DNA from: Myxococcus xanthus
GTDB taxonomy: Bacteria; Myxococcota; Myxococcia; Myxococcales; Myxococcaceae
Direction of reading: 5' to 3'
NCBI RefSeq assembly: GCF_013116825.1
Contig: NZ_JABFNS010000033.1
Location: 1 to 64,000, forward strand
DNA length: 64,000 nt
The position numbers and the translations under genes were made by a program. The notes beneath the pieces were generated by a model that had not been told where the DNA came from, did no database searches, and saw only the letters and a list, made by a program, of their open reading frames with translations. Below, one piece after another: positions 52,301 through 60,200 of the stretch (position 1 is its first letter; each line of letters starts with the position of its first letter).

Positions 52301-53333
52301 CCGCCACCGGGGCGCCAATGGACTTGAAGCGCCGGGGCAAGGTCACCGCGGCTTCGCCCGGGTTCTGGACGACGACATCATGCTCGCCCGCTGGGAGGGC
52401 GGGGGCCGTCGCGGTGAGGGTGTTCGCGTTGCCCCAGGTCGTGGGCACGGCGTTGATTCCGGCGATTGTAACGACGGCGCCGTTGGCGAAGCGCTGGCCT
52501 TGTATCGTCACGGCCGTGCCACCGGCCGCGGGTCCCAGCGCGGGCGTGATGGCGGTCACCTCCGCGCCAACGTACGTCAGTCCACCCGCCAGCGTGCCGA
52601 CGGGGGCGGCCCCCACGGTGACATCCACGTCCGCGGCCCCGGCTGCATGCGCGGGCGTGCGCGCGGTGATTCGCGTGTCGGACTGAACGACGACATGGGT
52701 CGCGGGTGTTCCTCCGATGGTGACGGTCGCACCCGCGCCGAAGTACTGCCCCTGGATGGTGATGTCCGTCCCACCTGCCAGCGGCACTTCGCGCGGACTG
52801 ACCCCCGTGGTCGCCGGGCCACTGAAATGAAAGCCGTTGCCGCAGCGCCCCCCCGCGGTGCGCGCCGCGGTGGTCCAGACGTCGACGTGCACCGCACCCG
52901 CGGCGCAGGGAGGGGTCTGACAAGTCAGCTCGGTGGCGGAGACGATGTTGACGGCGGCCGCGGCGGCGCCGTGGAAGTCGACGACCATGCCGGCGACGAA
53001 GCCCCGGCCGGTGACGGTCACCTGGGTGGCGCCCGCGATTGAACCCGCGTCGGGACTGCACTTGCTCACGACCGCGTAGTACTCGAAGGGGGTGGCCCAC
53101 GGGGCCGACGTTCCGTCGGGGTTCGTCGCCGTGACAGTGACCTGACCTGCCCGCTCCCGCTTGGGCGTTCGCACCCTTATCTGGGTGGGCGGCGTGACCT
53201 GGATGTCCGTGGCGTTGGTGTCCCCAAAGCTGACCCGGGCCCCCGCCTGGATTTGCGTTCCCGTGAGGGTGATCTCAACGCCTCCGTCCACGGAGGAGCT
53301 GTTGATATCGAGATGGGTGATGGTGATGGGCAC
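49332..53333 (-). CDS. Phospholipase D-like protein with nine IPT/TIG repeats
   Basis: A 1333-residue protein. Residues 1 to about 760 hold nine IPT/TIG immunoglobulin-like domains of 80-85 residues, each with the 'P--G---GGT-(V/I)T(I/L)-G--F--GA-V-(I/F)GG--A' pattern. The remaining 570 residues are a PLD domain with two HKD-type motifs: HQKIAIVS (near 911; the motif's Asp is Ser) and HSKVAVFD (near 1215). No signal peptide. I chose a GTG start (VPITITHLD) because GAGGGA lies 8 bases upstream. It is the last gene of a three-gene operon with the LysM/peptidoglycan-binding protein, and looks like a delivered toxin with a rigid stalk. Confidence 0.85.
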   Translation of the reverse strand: MPITITHLDINSSSVDGGVEITLTGTQIQAGARVSFGDTNATDIQVTPPTQIRVRTPKRERAGQVTVTATNPDGTSAPWATPFEYYAVVSKCSPDAGSIAGATQVTVTGRGFVAGMVVDFHGAAAAAVNIVSATELTCQTPPCAAGAVHVDVWTTAARTAGGRCGNGFHFSGPATTGVSPREVPLAGGTDITIQGQYFGAGATVTIGGTPATHVVVQSDTRITARTPAHAAGAADVDVTVGAAPVGTLAGGLTYVGAEVTAITPALGPAAGGTAVTIQGQRFANGAVVTIAGINAVPTTWGNANTLTATAPALPAGEHDVVVQNPGEAAVTLPRRFKSIGAPVAAGVQPPRGVTAGGTAVTLTGNHFAAEVNVRIGGVAATNVVRVSANTLTATAPAHAAGTVDVEVQNAGGAWVTLANAFTYSDVSAVEPNRGAVAGGTAIVIRGSGFDPAATVTLGGVPATGVVWRSADELAATTPAHVEGTVDLAVHNAVGALTLANGFSYSPVTAIEPAAGPLAGGTVVVLRGGPFADGTTVEFGGLAAAALVRRSAQELAATTPVGAGIGPVDIAVRHNAVVNRVAGGFVYQGLAVIHAVEPSEGPLDGGTTITLTGDHFQAGAAVTVDGQPATHVQVVSPTTITARTPFGPPPRMGGLRVASNVGVTNPGAVAVIGAGLYTYRDAARLVSVTPARGPVGGRWVTLTGQNFTAGARVFLDNTELTGVTFVDAQHLEVRLPGHEPGAVNLSVRNPDEPRPARLNNAFTYMTTPVESGDNEVVFILDGEAYFHELRLLLEQVRQAPRNPNTYVRLAFWMIEPSVTVGDATCFEQPAHRLLTYIEKIVRAGHDVDIIAWHAPRHERQFNGMADDVAKANESFAEAIRRIDTDALATGLGVGRARMFLERYEGDLVGAANHQKIAIVSIAGQRTALVGGLNLSNHYFAPHDHGGAQTWHDTAVRLRGPVTDDVEAEWMRRWRRTNDVATQWVWNAFGSGGDIVARNYAYWSSTTVKQQAVSIHENTTRQDRHADNRSVSIALTRSVGSTRYRHIRDKILERINAANDYLYFENYHFADPDLLQAVYRRHEARRLAGHELKVVIVVPMQGGSMAYMTRRAWLHMVLRFLKPNGTPYCRVVSYVDDAGTPQQVDRTTCATWNVVDSFDTNSPTPGLRNRWLEQDCIEFKQTLASPTTTVPLHKITTVEGDLHFYSCFAAVGATNVYVHSKVAVFDDRWLVCGTANWSFRSMQYDGEIAAFVDSPHVAQGALTNLLNHYNPGYVVAPDNIEAAADYNLTHLMMNNAHYNGAAYALLPLFHHLTLGLDMGRAMPEVASDGPNFTWT

Positions 53334-53383
53334 GCTTGTTCCCTCGGGCCATGCGTGCACGGCCCATGCTTGCCGCGCCGTTG

Positions 53384-54514
53384 CTAGGCGAGGTGTTTTT
53401 CTTCGATGGCCGCGCGGGTGCTTGCGTCCGGCTCACCGGTCACCGGGAGCCCCTCATCACGCTGAAAGTCCTGCAGCGCGCGGCGGGTCAAGGCGCCCAA
53501 CTTCCCCTCATCCTTGTCGCAGGGATAGCCCAGGTTGGTCAGGCGTCCCTGCACTCCAGAGAGTGTGTCGAGCGGGTCGAGATGCGCCGCGCGGAAGATG
53601 AACGTCTCGCGTTCGAGATCCTGGCCCAGGGTGACCCTGACCTCGGTGGTGGTCGCTGACACGGACTCACGCACGAAGCCATCTGCATCTGTCTTCCCCG
53701 TGCGCTCCTCGGTGCCATTCGGGCCGTCAATGGCTATCAGATAGGACTCTCCGCCTCGGGGCCGGTCCTTCCGGTCCAGGAAGCGGATGCGCAGTTGCTC
53801 GGACGCATCCTTGCGGCGGATGCGATAGGCGTTCGAGGGCTCCACGTCCCGCAGCGCGAGCTGTCGCGGAGGAAGGATGACGGTGTCCCCCGGCAGGAGG
53901 ATGTTCTTGTTCTTCCGTCGGCTCTTGAGGTCGCGGTTGTCCGGCAGGTCCCAGACCGTGTCCGCGTGGAGCCCATGGAGGTGGGCGAGCGTCGAAAGGC
54001 ACTCGCCTTGCTGGATGACGTAGGAGGTGGGGCCCGTTTGCGCCACGGGGCGCGGCGCCGTCCAGGCTGCTTCGCCGCGGCAGGCGGCCCGCTCCGCCGA
54101 CAGGGGCTCACTGCCGAGAATCTCCCAGCGGTCCTGGTCCAATTCGAGGAGCCCGAGCTGATACGTCCCCGGCGCGAGGCCCTGGAAGCGCAGCGTCCCC
54201 GCCGCATCGGTCCTGGCGGACAGGGCTTCGGTGGGGCTCTTGCGCAGCTCGATGAGGATGCCGTCGAGCGGTTTTCCCTCCGTGTCGACGACCGTGGCCT
54301 CGAGGGCCTGCAGCGCCGCTTTCATGCAGGGCAAGATGACGTCGCCCCCGGAGGAGATGGACGCGGCGGCGGCCTTCGCGGCCTTCAGTTGGGTGAGTTT
54401 CGCCTCGCTCGAATCCTGGGGGCTGGGAGGGGGCTCTCGCGGGCCACACTTGCTGAAGTACGCCCGCTCCGGGTCGAAGACGGCCGAGGGCTTGAAGACG
54501 ATGTCATGCGCCAT
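53384..54514 (-). CDS. Carboxypeptidase-regulatory, LysM and peptidoglycan-binding protein
   Basis: A 376-residue modular protein: an Ala/Lys-rich helical start, a prealbumin/carboxypeptidase-regulatory-like domain (about residues 72-125; VVDTEGKPLDGILIELRKS, GTYQLGLLEL), a LysM domain (about 163-213; YVIQQGECLSTLAHLHGL, LLPGDTVILPP) and a C-terminal peptidoglycan-binding domain (VQGRLTNLGYPCDKDEGKLGALTRRALQDFQRDEGL). No signal peptide. Such plans occur beside PAAR/VgrG or eCIS effector genes in myxobacteria, which fits the PLD neighbour, but no VgrG is seen in this window. GGAGG ribosome binding site before the ATG. Confidence 0.8.
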   Translation of the reverse strand: MAHDIVFKPSAVFDPERAYFSKCGPREPPPSPQDSSEAKLTQLKAAKAAAASISSGGDVILPCMKAALQALEATVVDTEGKPLDGILIELRKSPTEALSARTDAAGTLRFQGLAPGTYQLGLLELDQDRWEILGSEPLSAERAACRGEAAWTAPRPVAQTGPTSYVIQQGECLSTLAHLHGLHADTVWDLPDNRDLKSRRKNKNILLPGDTVILPPRQLALRDVEPSNAYRIRRKDASEQLRIRFLDRKDRPRGGESYLIAIDGPNGTEERTGKTDADGFVRESVSATTTEVRVTLGQDLERETFIFRAAHLDPLDTLSGVQGRLTNLGYPCDKDEGKLGALTRRALQDFQRDEGLPVTGEPDASTRAAIEEKHLA

Positions 54515-54530
54515 GGGGGCCTCCGCCGCG

Positions 54531-54977
54531 TCACACTTCGATGCCGAATGCCATGCGTGCCTTTGCGTTGCGCGCGGACGTCTCCAACCGCCGCTGGAAG
54601 CGGGTCTCGACCCTGTTCATCCGCTCACCGGGTTCAAAGGTCGTGTCGGAGAGGGCCTTCGCCACCCAAGGCTCGTCCTGGTCGAATGCCCAGCCAAAGA
54701 GGGCCGCGAGCCCGACGAAACGCGTCTGCAGCTCGCCGCTGGCGAGTCCGTAACCGCGTGCGCGGGTCAGCCCCTCCCGGAGCTCCTGTCGCAGCGAGTC
54801 CCCGGAGAGGTCCTTGACCTCATCCGGAAAGTGGGTGTGCAGGTGCACCACCAGCTCTTCGACGAAGTGCGTCTCCCTGACGCCGCGCAGTGCTTCGACC
54901 TGTGCGTCACGGATGCGCACTTCACTCTCCCGGAATTGCTTGATTTGAAAGCTAACTGACAGTGAAGTCGAGTTCAA
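54531..54977 (-). CDS. Small effector-associated helper-like protein
   Basis: A 148-residue soluble, helical protein. It has the pattern FVEELVVHLHTHFPDEVKDL and AALFGWAFDQDEPWVAKAL, which I have seen in small myxobacterial proteins encoded next to type VI or PAAR-type effector genes. The role is unknown; a chaperone or adaptor is possible. The start is uncertain: TTG at 54977 without a ribosome binding site is the first option. It is the first gene of the operon with the LysM protein (16 bp) and the PLD protein. Confidence 0.55.
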   Translation of the reverse strand: MNSTSLSVSFQIKQFRESEVRIRDAQVEALRGVRETHFVEELVVHLHTHFPDEVKDLSGDSLRQELREGLTRARGYGLASGELQTRFVGLAALFGWAFDQDEPWVAKALSDTTFEPGERMNRVETRFQRRLETSARNAKARMAFGIEV

Positions 54978-55068
54978 GCACGGTACGGGTTGAGCGCTTC
55001 CGAGGCCACCGGGAGGCGCCTGCTTCCAATGCCCGACGGGCGCGCGGATGCGGCGTGAAGGTCATGCA

Positions 55069-56334
55069 TCAATTCACCGCATGGCGGCGGTTCCACATGG
55101 CGTGCTCCTGCTCGATGAGCTGCACGGCGCGCGCGGTTCCGTCCTCTGCCCGGATGCGTTCGCCCAGCGCTGCCGCATGGGTCCGCACCGTTGGGGAGAG
55201 TGCCGTGCGGATGGCGTCCGCCAGACGTTCGGCTGTGAGCGACTTTTGTGGCACTGGCCGTGGCCCGACGCCCGCGCGTTGAACCATGTGCCCCCAGAAG
55301 GGTTGGTCGCCAAGGAAGGGGCTGATGACAGTGGGCTTGCCCGCGCGCAAGCCCGCCATGGTGGAGCCGGCTCCTCCGTGATGCACCACCGCGCTCATGC
55401 GAGGGAACAGCCAATCATGCGGCGCGGCCTCCAATCTGAAGACGTTCGGCGGCAGCGCGCCCGTCTTCAAGCCTCCCCAGCCCGTGGCCAGCACCGCGCG
55501 CTCGCCCGTCAATGACAGGGCCTGCAGGACGGTGGCGCCACGCGCTTCAGCGTGCGCCGCGCCCATGCTGCCGAAGCCGACGTACACGGGAGGCGGCCCC
55601 GCCTCGAGGAACGCGTGTAGCGCCGCGGGCGGTGTCCAGCCGACCGTCTCGTCGAGGAACCAGCAGCCCGTCACCTGCACCTGGGAGGGCCAGTCCGCGG
55701 GACGGGGCAGCAACTGCTCGCTGTAGGCGTACAGCGCCGGCACCTCGGAGCCATCGGCCTTCTTCATCGGGTCGGCGAAGCGTGAGAGCGGCGCGATGCC
55801 CAGTGTCTTCACCCGGAAGTCGTTGGTCGCGCCGGCCCAGACCGCGTTGGCCAACGTGATGAGCCGGTAGCTCAGCGCGTTGAGCCAGCCGCCGAGCCGA
55901 AAGCTCGGGATCATCGGCACTGGAAATTCGCGCGTCGGAGTCAGCGGCAGCGGCATCGCCAGCAGCTCGGCTGCCCCGAGCTTCTCCGCGATGTGGTGAC
56001 TGCCGAGCGCCTTGGAGTGGTACACGAGCACGTCCGGCTTGAGCGCCTGCGCCGCTCGCCACTCGTCCTCCAGGCCCGCCCGGATGACGGCACTGAACCC
56101 CTTGAAGAGCCGCCGCTGCTCGGCGCGCGTAGGGGCGCGAAGGACCGCCTCCGTCAGCTCCAGCACCGCATTGTCCATGTGCGCGTACGGAACGCCGTGG
56201 CGCTCCACCATGCCGCGGAATCCGGTGGGCGTGCAGAGCGCCACGTCATGGCCCTTCACCATCAAGGCCTTGCCGAGTGCGACGAAGGGCTGAACGTCAC
56301 CTCGGGTGCCGTAGGTGGAGATGAGTACGCGCAT
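55069..56334 (-). CDS. GT1-family (UGT-like) glycosyltransferase
   Basis: A 421-residue GT-B glycosyltransferase. The N-terminal domain begins MRVLISTYGTRGDVQPFVALGKAL, the typical sterol/macrolide glycosyltransferase start, and the C-terminal domain has HDWLFPRMSAVVHHGGAGSTMAGLRAGKPTVISPFLGDQP, the nucleotide-sugar signature of the family. It should transfer a sugar from a UDP or TDP donor to a small lipophilic acceptor. No other sugar or natural-product gene is adjacent. Confidence 0.9.
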   Translation of the reverse strand: MRVLISTYGTRGDVQPFVALGKALMVKGHDVALCTPTGFRGMVERHGVPYAHMDNAVLELTEAVLRAPTRAEQRRLFKGFSAVIRAGLEDEWRAAQALKPDVLVYHSKALGSHHIAEKLGAAELLAMPLPLTPTREFPVPMIPSFRLGGWLNALSYRLITLANAVWAGATNDFRVKTLGIAPLSRFADPMKKADGSEVPALYAYSEQLLPRPADWPSQVQVTGCWFLDETVGWTPPAALHAFLEAGPPPVYVGFGSMGAAHAEARGATVLQALSLTGERAVLATGWGGLKTGALPPNVFRLEAAPHDWLFPRMSAVVHHGGAGSTMAGLRAGKPTVISPFLGDQPFWGHMVQRAGVGPRPVPQKSLTAERLADAIRTALSPTVRTHAAALGERIRAEDGTARAVQLIEQEHAMWNRRHAVN

Positions 56335-56496
56335 GGAGGGTCCTCTCTGGAGTCTGGCCTGCTCGGCACGTTAGCCAAGGCGACTCCTTCTCTGATACGG
56401 GGGCGCCAAGCCGTCGCTCAGCACCTCCAAGGCGAATTTGACGGGGCCTGGACGCATCACCATCCCCGCTCGGATTCGACTAGAATGACGCCCCTT

Positions 56497-57237
56497 ATGG
56501 AGCGGACCGGCGCAGCGGCAGTCATCATCGGCAACGAGGTCTTGACGGCGAAGGTCCATGACCTGAACGGGCCGCACCTCATCAAACGCCTCCGCGAGGT
56601 GGGCATCCCGCTGCACTCGGTGGAGACGGTCCTCGACGACGTGGACGCCATCGTGGACGCAGTGGCCCGGGCCCGGCGCAAGGCGCGGTACGTCTTCACC
56701 AGCGGCGGCATCGGCCCCACCCATGACGACGTCACCGTGCGCGCGGTGGCCCTGGCCATGGGACGGAACGTGGTCCGGCTGCAGGAGATGCTGGACCTCA
56801 TCATGTCCCGTGCCACCGAGGAGCGGCCGGTGACGGCGGAAGGACTGCGGCTCGCCGATGCCCCGGAGGGCGCCGTGCTGCTTCCCCAGGCCGACCTGGG
56901 GTTCCCCGTGCTCACGGTGGATGACGTCTTCCTGCTGCCCGGTGTGCCGCAGTTGTTCCGGATGCAGTTGGAGACGGTGCTCGCGCGGCTGAGCGGGTCG
57001 CCCGTGGCCGTGAGCTGCCTCTACCTCCGGCTGGGGGAAAGCGACATCGCCGCCGTGTTGGATCGGGTGGCGCTCGACATGCCGCACGTCGCCATCGGCT
57101 CCTACCCGGAGTTCGACTCGGACAAGGACTACCGGGTGAAGGTGACGGTGGAGTCCGCCCAGCGCGGGCCCGTGGATGACGCCCTGACGCGCATCCTCAC
57201 GGGCCTGCCGGAAGGCGCGGTGGTGCGGCGGGAGTAG
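56497..57237 (+). CDS. CinA/MoaB-type molybdopterin-binding fold protein
   Basis: A 246-residue protein with the MoCF (molybdopterin-binding) fold of CinA N-terminal and MoaB proteins: AAVIIGNEVLTAKVHDLNGPHLIKRLREVG, then YVFTSGGIGPTHDDVTVRAVALAMG (GGxGxTxxD signature) and DDVFLLPGVPQLFRMQLE. It lacks the amidase (PncC) domain of full CinA. The role of stand-alone forms is poorly known, possibly nucleotide pyrophosphatase. The start may also be the ATG at 56485. Confidence 0.85.
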   Translation: MERTGAAAVIIGNEVLTAKVHDLNGPHLIKRLREVGIPLHSVETVLDDVDAIVDAVARARRKARYVFTSGGIGPTHDDVTVRAVALAMGRNVVRLQEMLDLIMSRATEERPVTAEGLRLADAPEGAVLLPQADLGFPVLTVDDVFLLPGVPQLFRMQLETVLARLSGSPVAVSCLYLRLGESDIAAVLDRVALDMPHVAIGSYPEFDSDKDYRVKVTVESAQRGPVDDALTRILTGLPEGAVVRRE

Positions 57238-57262
57238 GGCTCCCGCCGCGTTCCGAAAGCGC

Positions 57263-60200
57263 CTACAGCCCCAGTCCCAGCCGCTGGCGCAGCCGGAAGA
57301 AGTCGTCCGTGAAGGTCCACGCCAGAATCGTGCGCAGGCGCTCACCTTCGCGCACGGCCTGGATCATGGGCTCGGGCGTATCCAGCCGGGCACCCGCGAA
57401 GTTCGGGTCCTCGCGCAGCACCATGCCCAGGCCCACCGCCACATCGCCGCACATCAGCAGGCCCGCGCGGTCCGCCGAGTAGTCGAGGGCCTCCAGCCAG
57501 GGCGCCAGGTCCACCTTCTGCGCGTCGCCCAGCGACATCGCCGGAATCTCCAGCGCCTTGAGCGCCTTGCGCGGGAAGGCCCGCTTGAGCTGCTTCACCG
57601 ACTCGTCGTTGCGCCGGCCCAGCGCGCTGAACTGCGGCGCGTGCAGGCGGACGGCGCTGCCGAAGAGGTCCGCCGTTTCGCCCTGGGACAGCTTCTCCAG
57701 CACCGCGGTCTTGTTGAGCAGCCCCAGCGCCGCGCGGCCCAGGAGGAACTTCTGCTCGCGCGCGTTGAAGCGCCGCACCACGTCCTGGCCAATGCACACC
57801 GACATGGGCTCCGTGGTCTCCAGCACCGTCAGCCCGCGCCGCGCCTGGTAGGCCTCGAAGGTCTCCACGCCGAACACCTGCGCCACGGCGCGGATGGCCT
57901 TGTACACGGCCGAGTCCGGCTTGAGCCGGTCCGCCTTCGGGTTGACGCCCACGATTTCGAAGTTGGGCGGGTACACCTTCTCCAGGTGTTCGCCCATCGC
58001 GCGCAGCACCTCGAGCAGCGGGCCCCGGGCCCCCGGGTGCATCAGCACCGAGTCCACATCCGTCTGCGTCAGCGCCTCGCGCGCCTCCTGCGCCAGCCGC
58101 GTGCGGGCCTCCATGTAGAAGGCCAGCTCCACCTCGTTGGCGGAGCGCAGGAAGTGCAGCGCCGCCGCCGCGCAGAACGCCTTGTCGAGCTGCTTCAGGC
58201 CCTCCCAGAGCTTGAACAGCGCGTGCAGGCTGTCCACCCGCGTCGGGTCCTGCCGGAGAATCTGCCGGTGCTCCTCGATGGCCATCGGCACCGATGACGA
58301 GTCCCGCGCGTACAGCTCCGCGAGCACCGCGCGGGCCTGGAGGTTCGTGCCATCACCATCCACCACCTGCCGGTACAGCGCGGTGGCGCGGGCAGGCTCG
58401 GACAGCGGCCCCGCGTACAGGTCCGCGGCCCGCATCCGCAGCGTCGCGGCGCGCTGGGGCTCCACGGCCAGCTGGCCCGCGGCCTGGGCCTCCAGCAGCT
58501 GTGCCAGCTCCGGCAGGTTCCGAGCGCGCTCGTAGAGGACCACCAAGCGGTCCACCAGGGCGGGGTTGCCAGGGGACAGCTCCAGCGCGCGGCGGTAGAG
58601 CGGGGTGGCCGCGCCCGCGTCGCCCAGCCCTTCGTCATACGTGCGCGCCAGCTCCAGCGTGAAGCGGGCCCGCGGCTCGGGCGGCAGCTCCTGCTGGAGC
58701 AGCTTGTGCAGGCAGTCCACCGCGCCCGCCCAGTTGCGCGCCTGCGTGTGGAGCCCGGCCAGGCGCTCCAGCGCCTCCAGGTGACGGGGCAGGGTGGCCA
58801 GCACCGTCTGGTAGTGCGCCGCGGCCCGGCTCGGGTCATTGAGGTGCGACGCGTACAGGTTCCCCAGCGTCATGTGGAACTGCGCCAGGACGCGCGGGTC
58901 GCCGCCGAGCTGCACCCGCTGGCTCAGCATGGCCGCGGCCTCGGGGTACTGCTGCGCCTCCAGCAAGAGCGCGCCACGCAGCTCCAGCGCCTCCGGGTGC
59001 CCCGGCTGCGCGGACAGGGCCTTCTCCAGCAGGGCCAGCGCCCGCGCGCGGTCATTCAGCGCGGTGTGGTGCAGCCGCGCCGCGCTGACGAACGCCGTGG
59101 CCGCCGCCAGTCCGTCCCGTTGCGCAAGCTTCGCTTCGGCGCGCCGCTCCTGCAGGGCCGCCAGGTCCGCGGAGCCACCGCGCTGCGCCAGCAGTTCCTC
59201 CAAGCCCGCCTGAGCGCCCGCGTGCAGCGGGTCCTTCTCCAGCGCCTGCCGGTACAGCGCCGTGGCGCCGTCCGCGTCATTCAACCGGCCCACGGCCAGC
59301 TTCGCCGCGCCGATGAGCGCCTCGATGGCGCCACGCGGATCGCGTGACACCCGGGCCTCGGCCTCCAGGGCGGCGCGGGCTCCCGCGAAGTCGCCCCGCT
59401 TCAAGGCCACGCGGCGAGCCCCCTGCATCGCGGGCAGGCACTGCGGCTGGAGCTCCAGGGCCTGCCGGTACAGCGCCGCCGCCCTCTCCAAGTCATTGAA
59501 GCGCGTGTCCGCCAGCTCGGCGGTGCGCAGCAGCATCTCCAGGGCCTCGTCGGCGTCCTGCGCGGATGCCAGCCGCATGGTGTATAGGCGCGCCAGCCCC
59601 GCGGCGTCACCGGCCTGCCGCAGGCCGCGCTCCAGCACGAAGGCCAGCCGCGCATCGCCCGGGTCGGCCTCGAACGCGCGCTTGTAGGCCTCCAGCGTGC
59701 CCTCGGCGGGGCTCTTGTCCAGGTCCACCGCGGCGGACAGCCGCAGGGCCATGGCCAGCCGCGGGTCATTCACCCGGTCGGCGATGCGCTGGCGCAGCTC
59801 GGCGCGGCGCGGCCGGTCCGCGGCGCGGATGCGCTCCAGCAGCGTGAGGGCGGTGAGGTTGCCGGCGTCCAGCGCCAGCACGGCCTCGCAGCACTGGGCC
59901 GCGCGGGAGGGCTCCTGGAAGCGGTCCAGGTACAGCCGCGCCAGCTTCAGATAAGCCGTCACCTTCGCCGCGGACGTGCTGCCCACCTGCGTCTCGCGGT
60001 CCAGGATGCCGACCAGCTCCTTCACGTTGTCCTGCGCCAGGTACAGCCGCTCCAGCGCGCGAAGCGTGGCGGCATGGGCCGGCGTCAGGCGCAGCACCTC
60101 TTGATACGTGTCGATGGCCAGCTCGGGCCGAAGCAGCTGCTCCTCCCAGATGGTCGCCGCCTGGTAGAGGGCGTTGGCGCGCTCCAGCGGGTCGGTGCGG

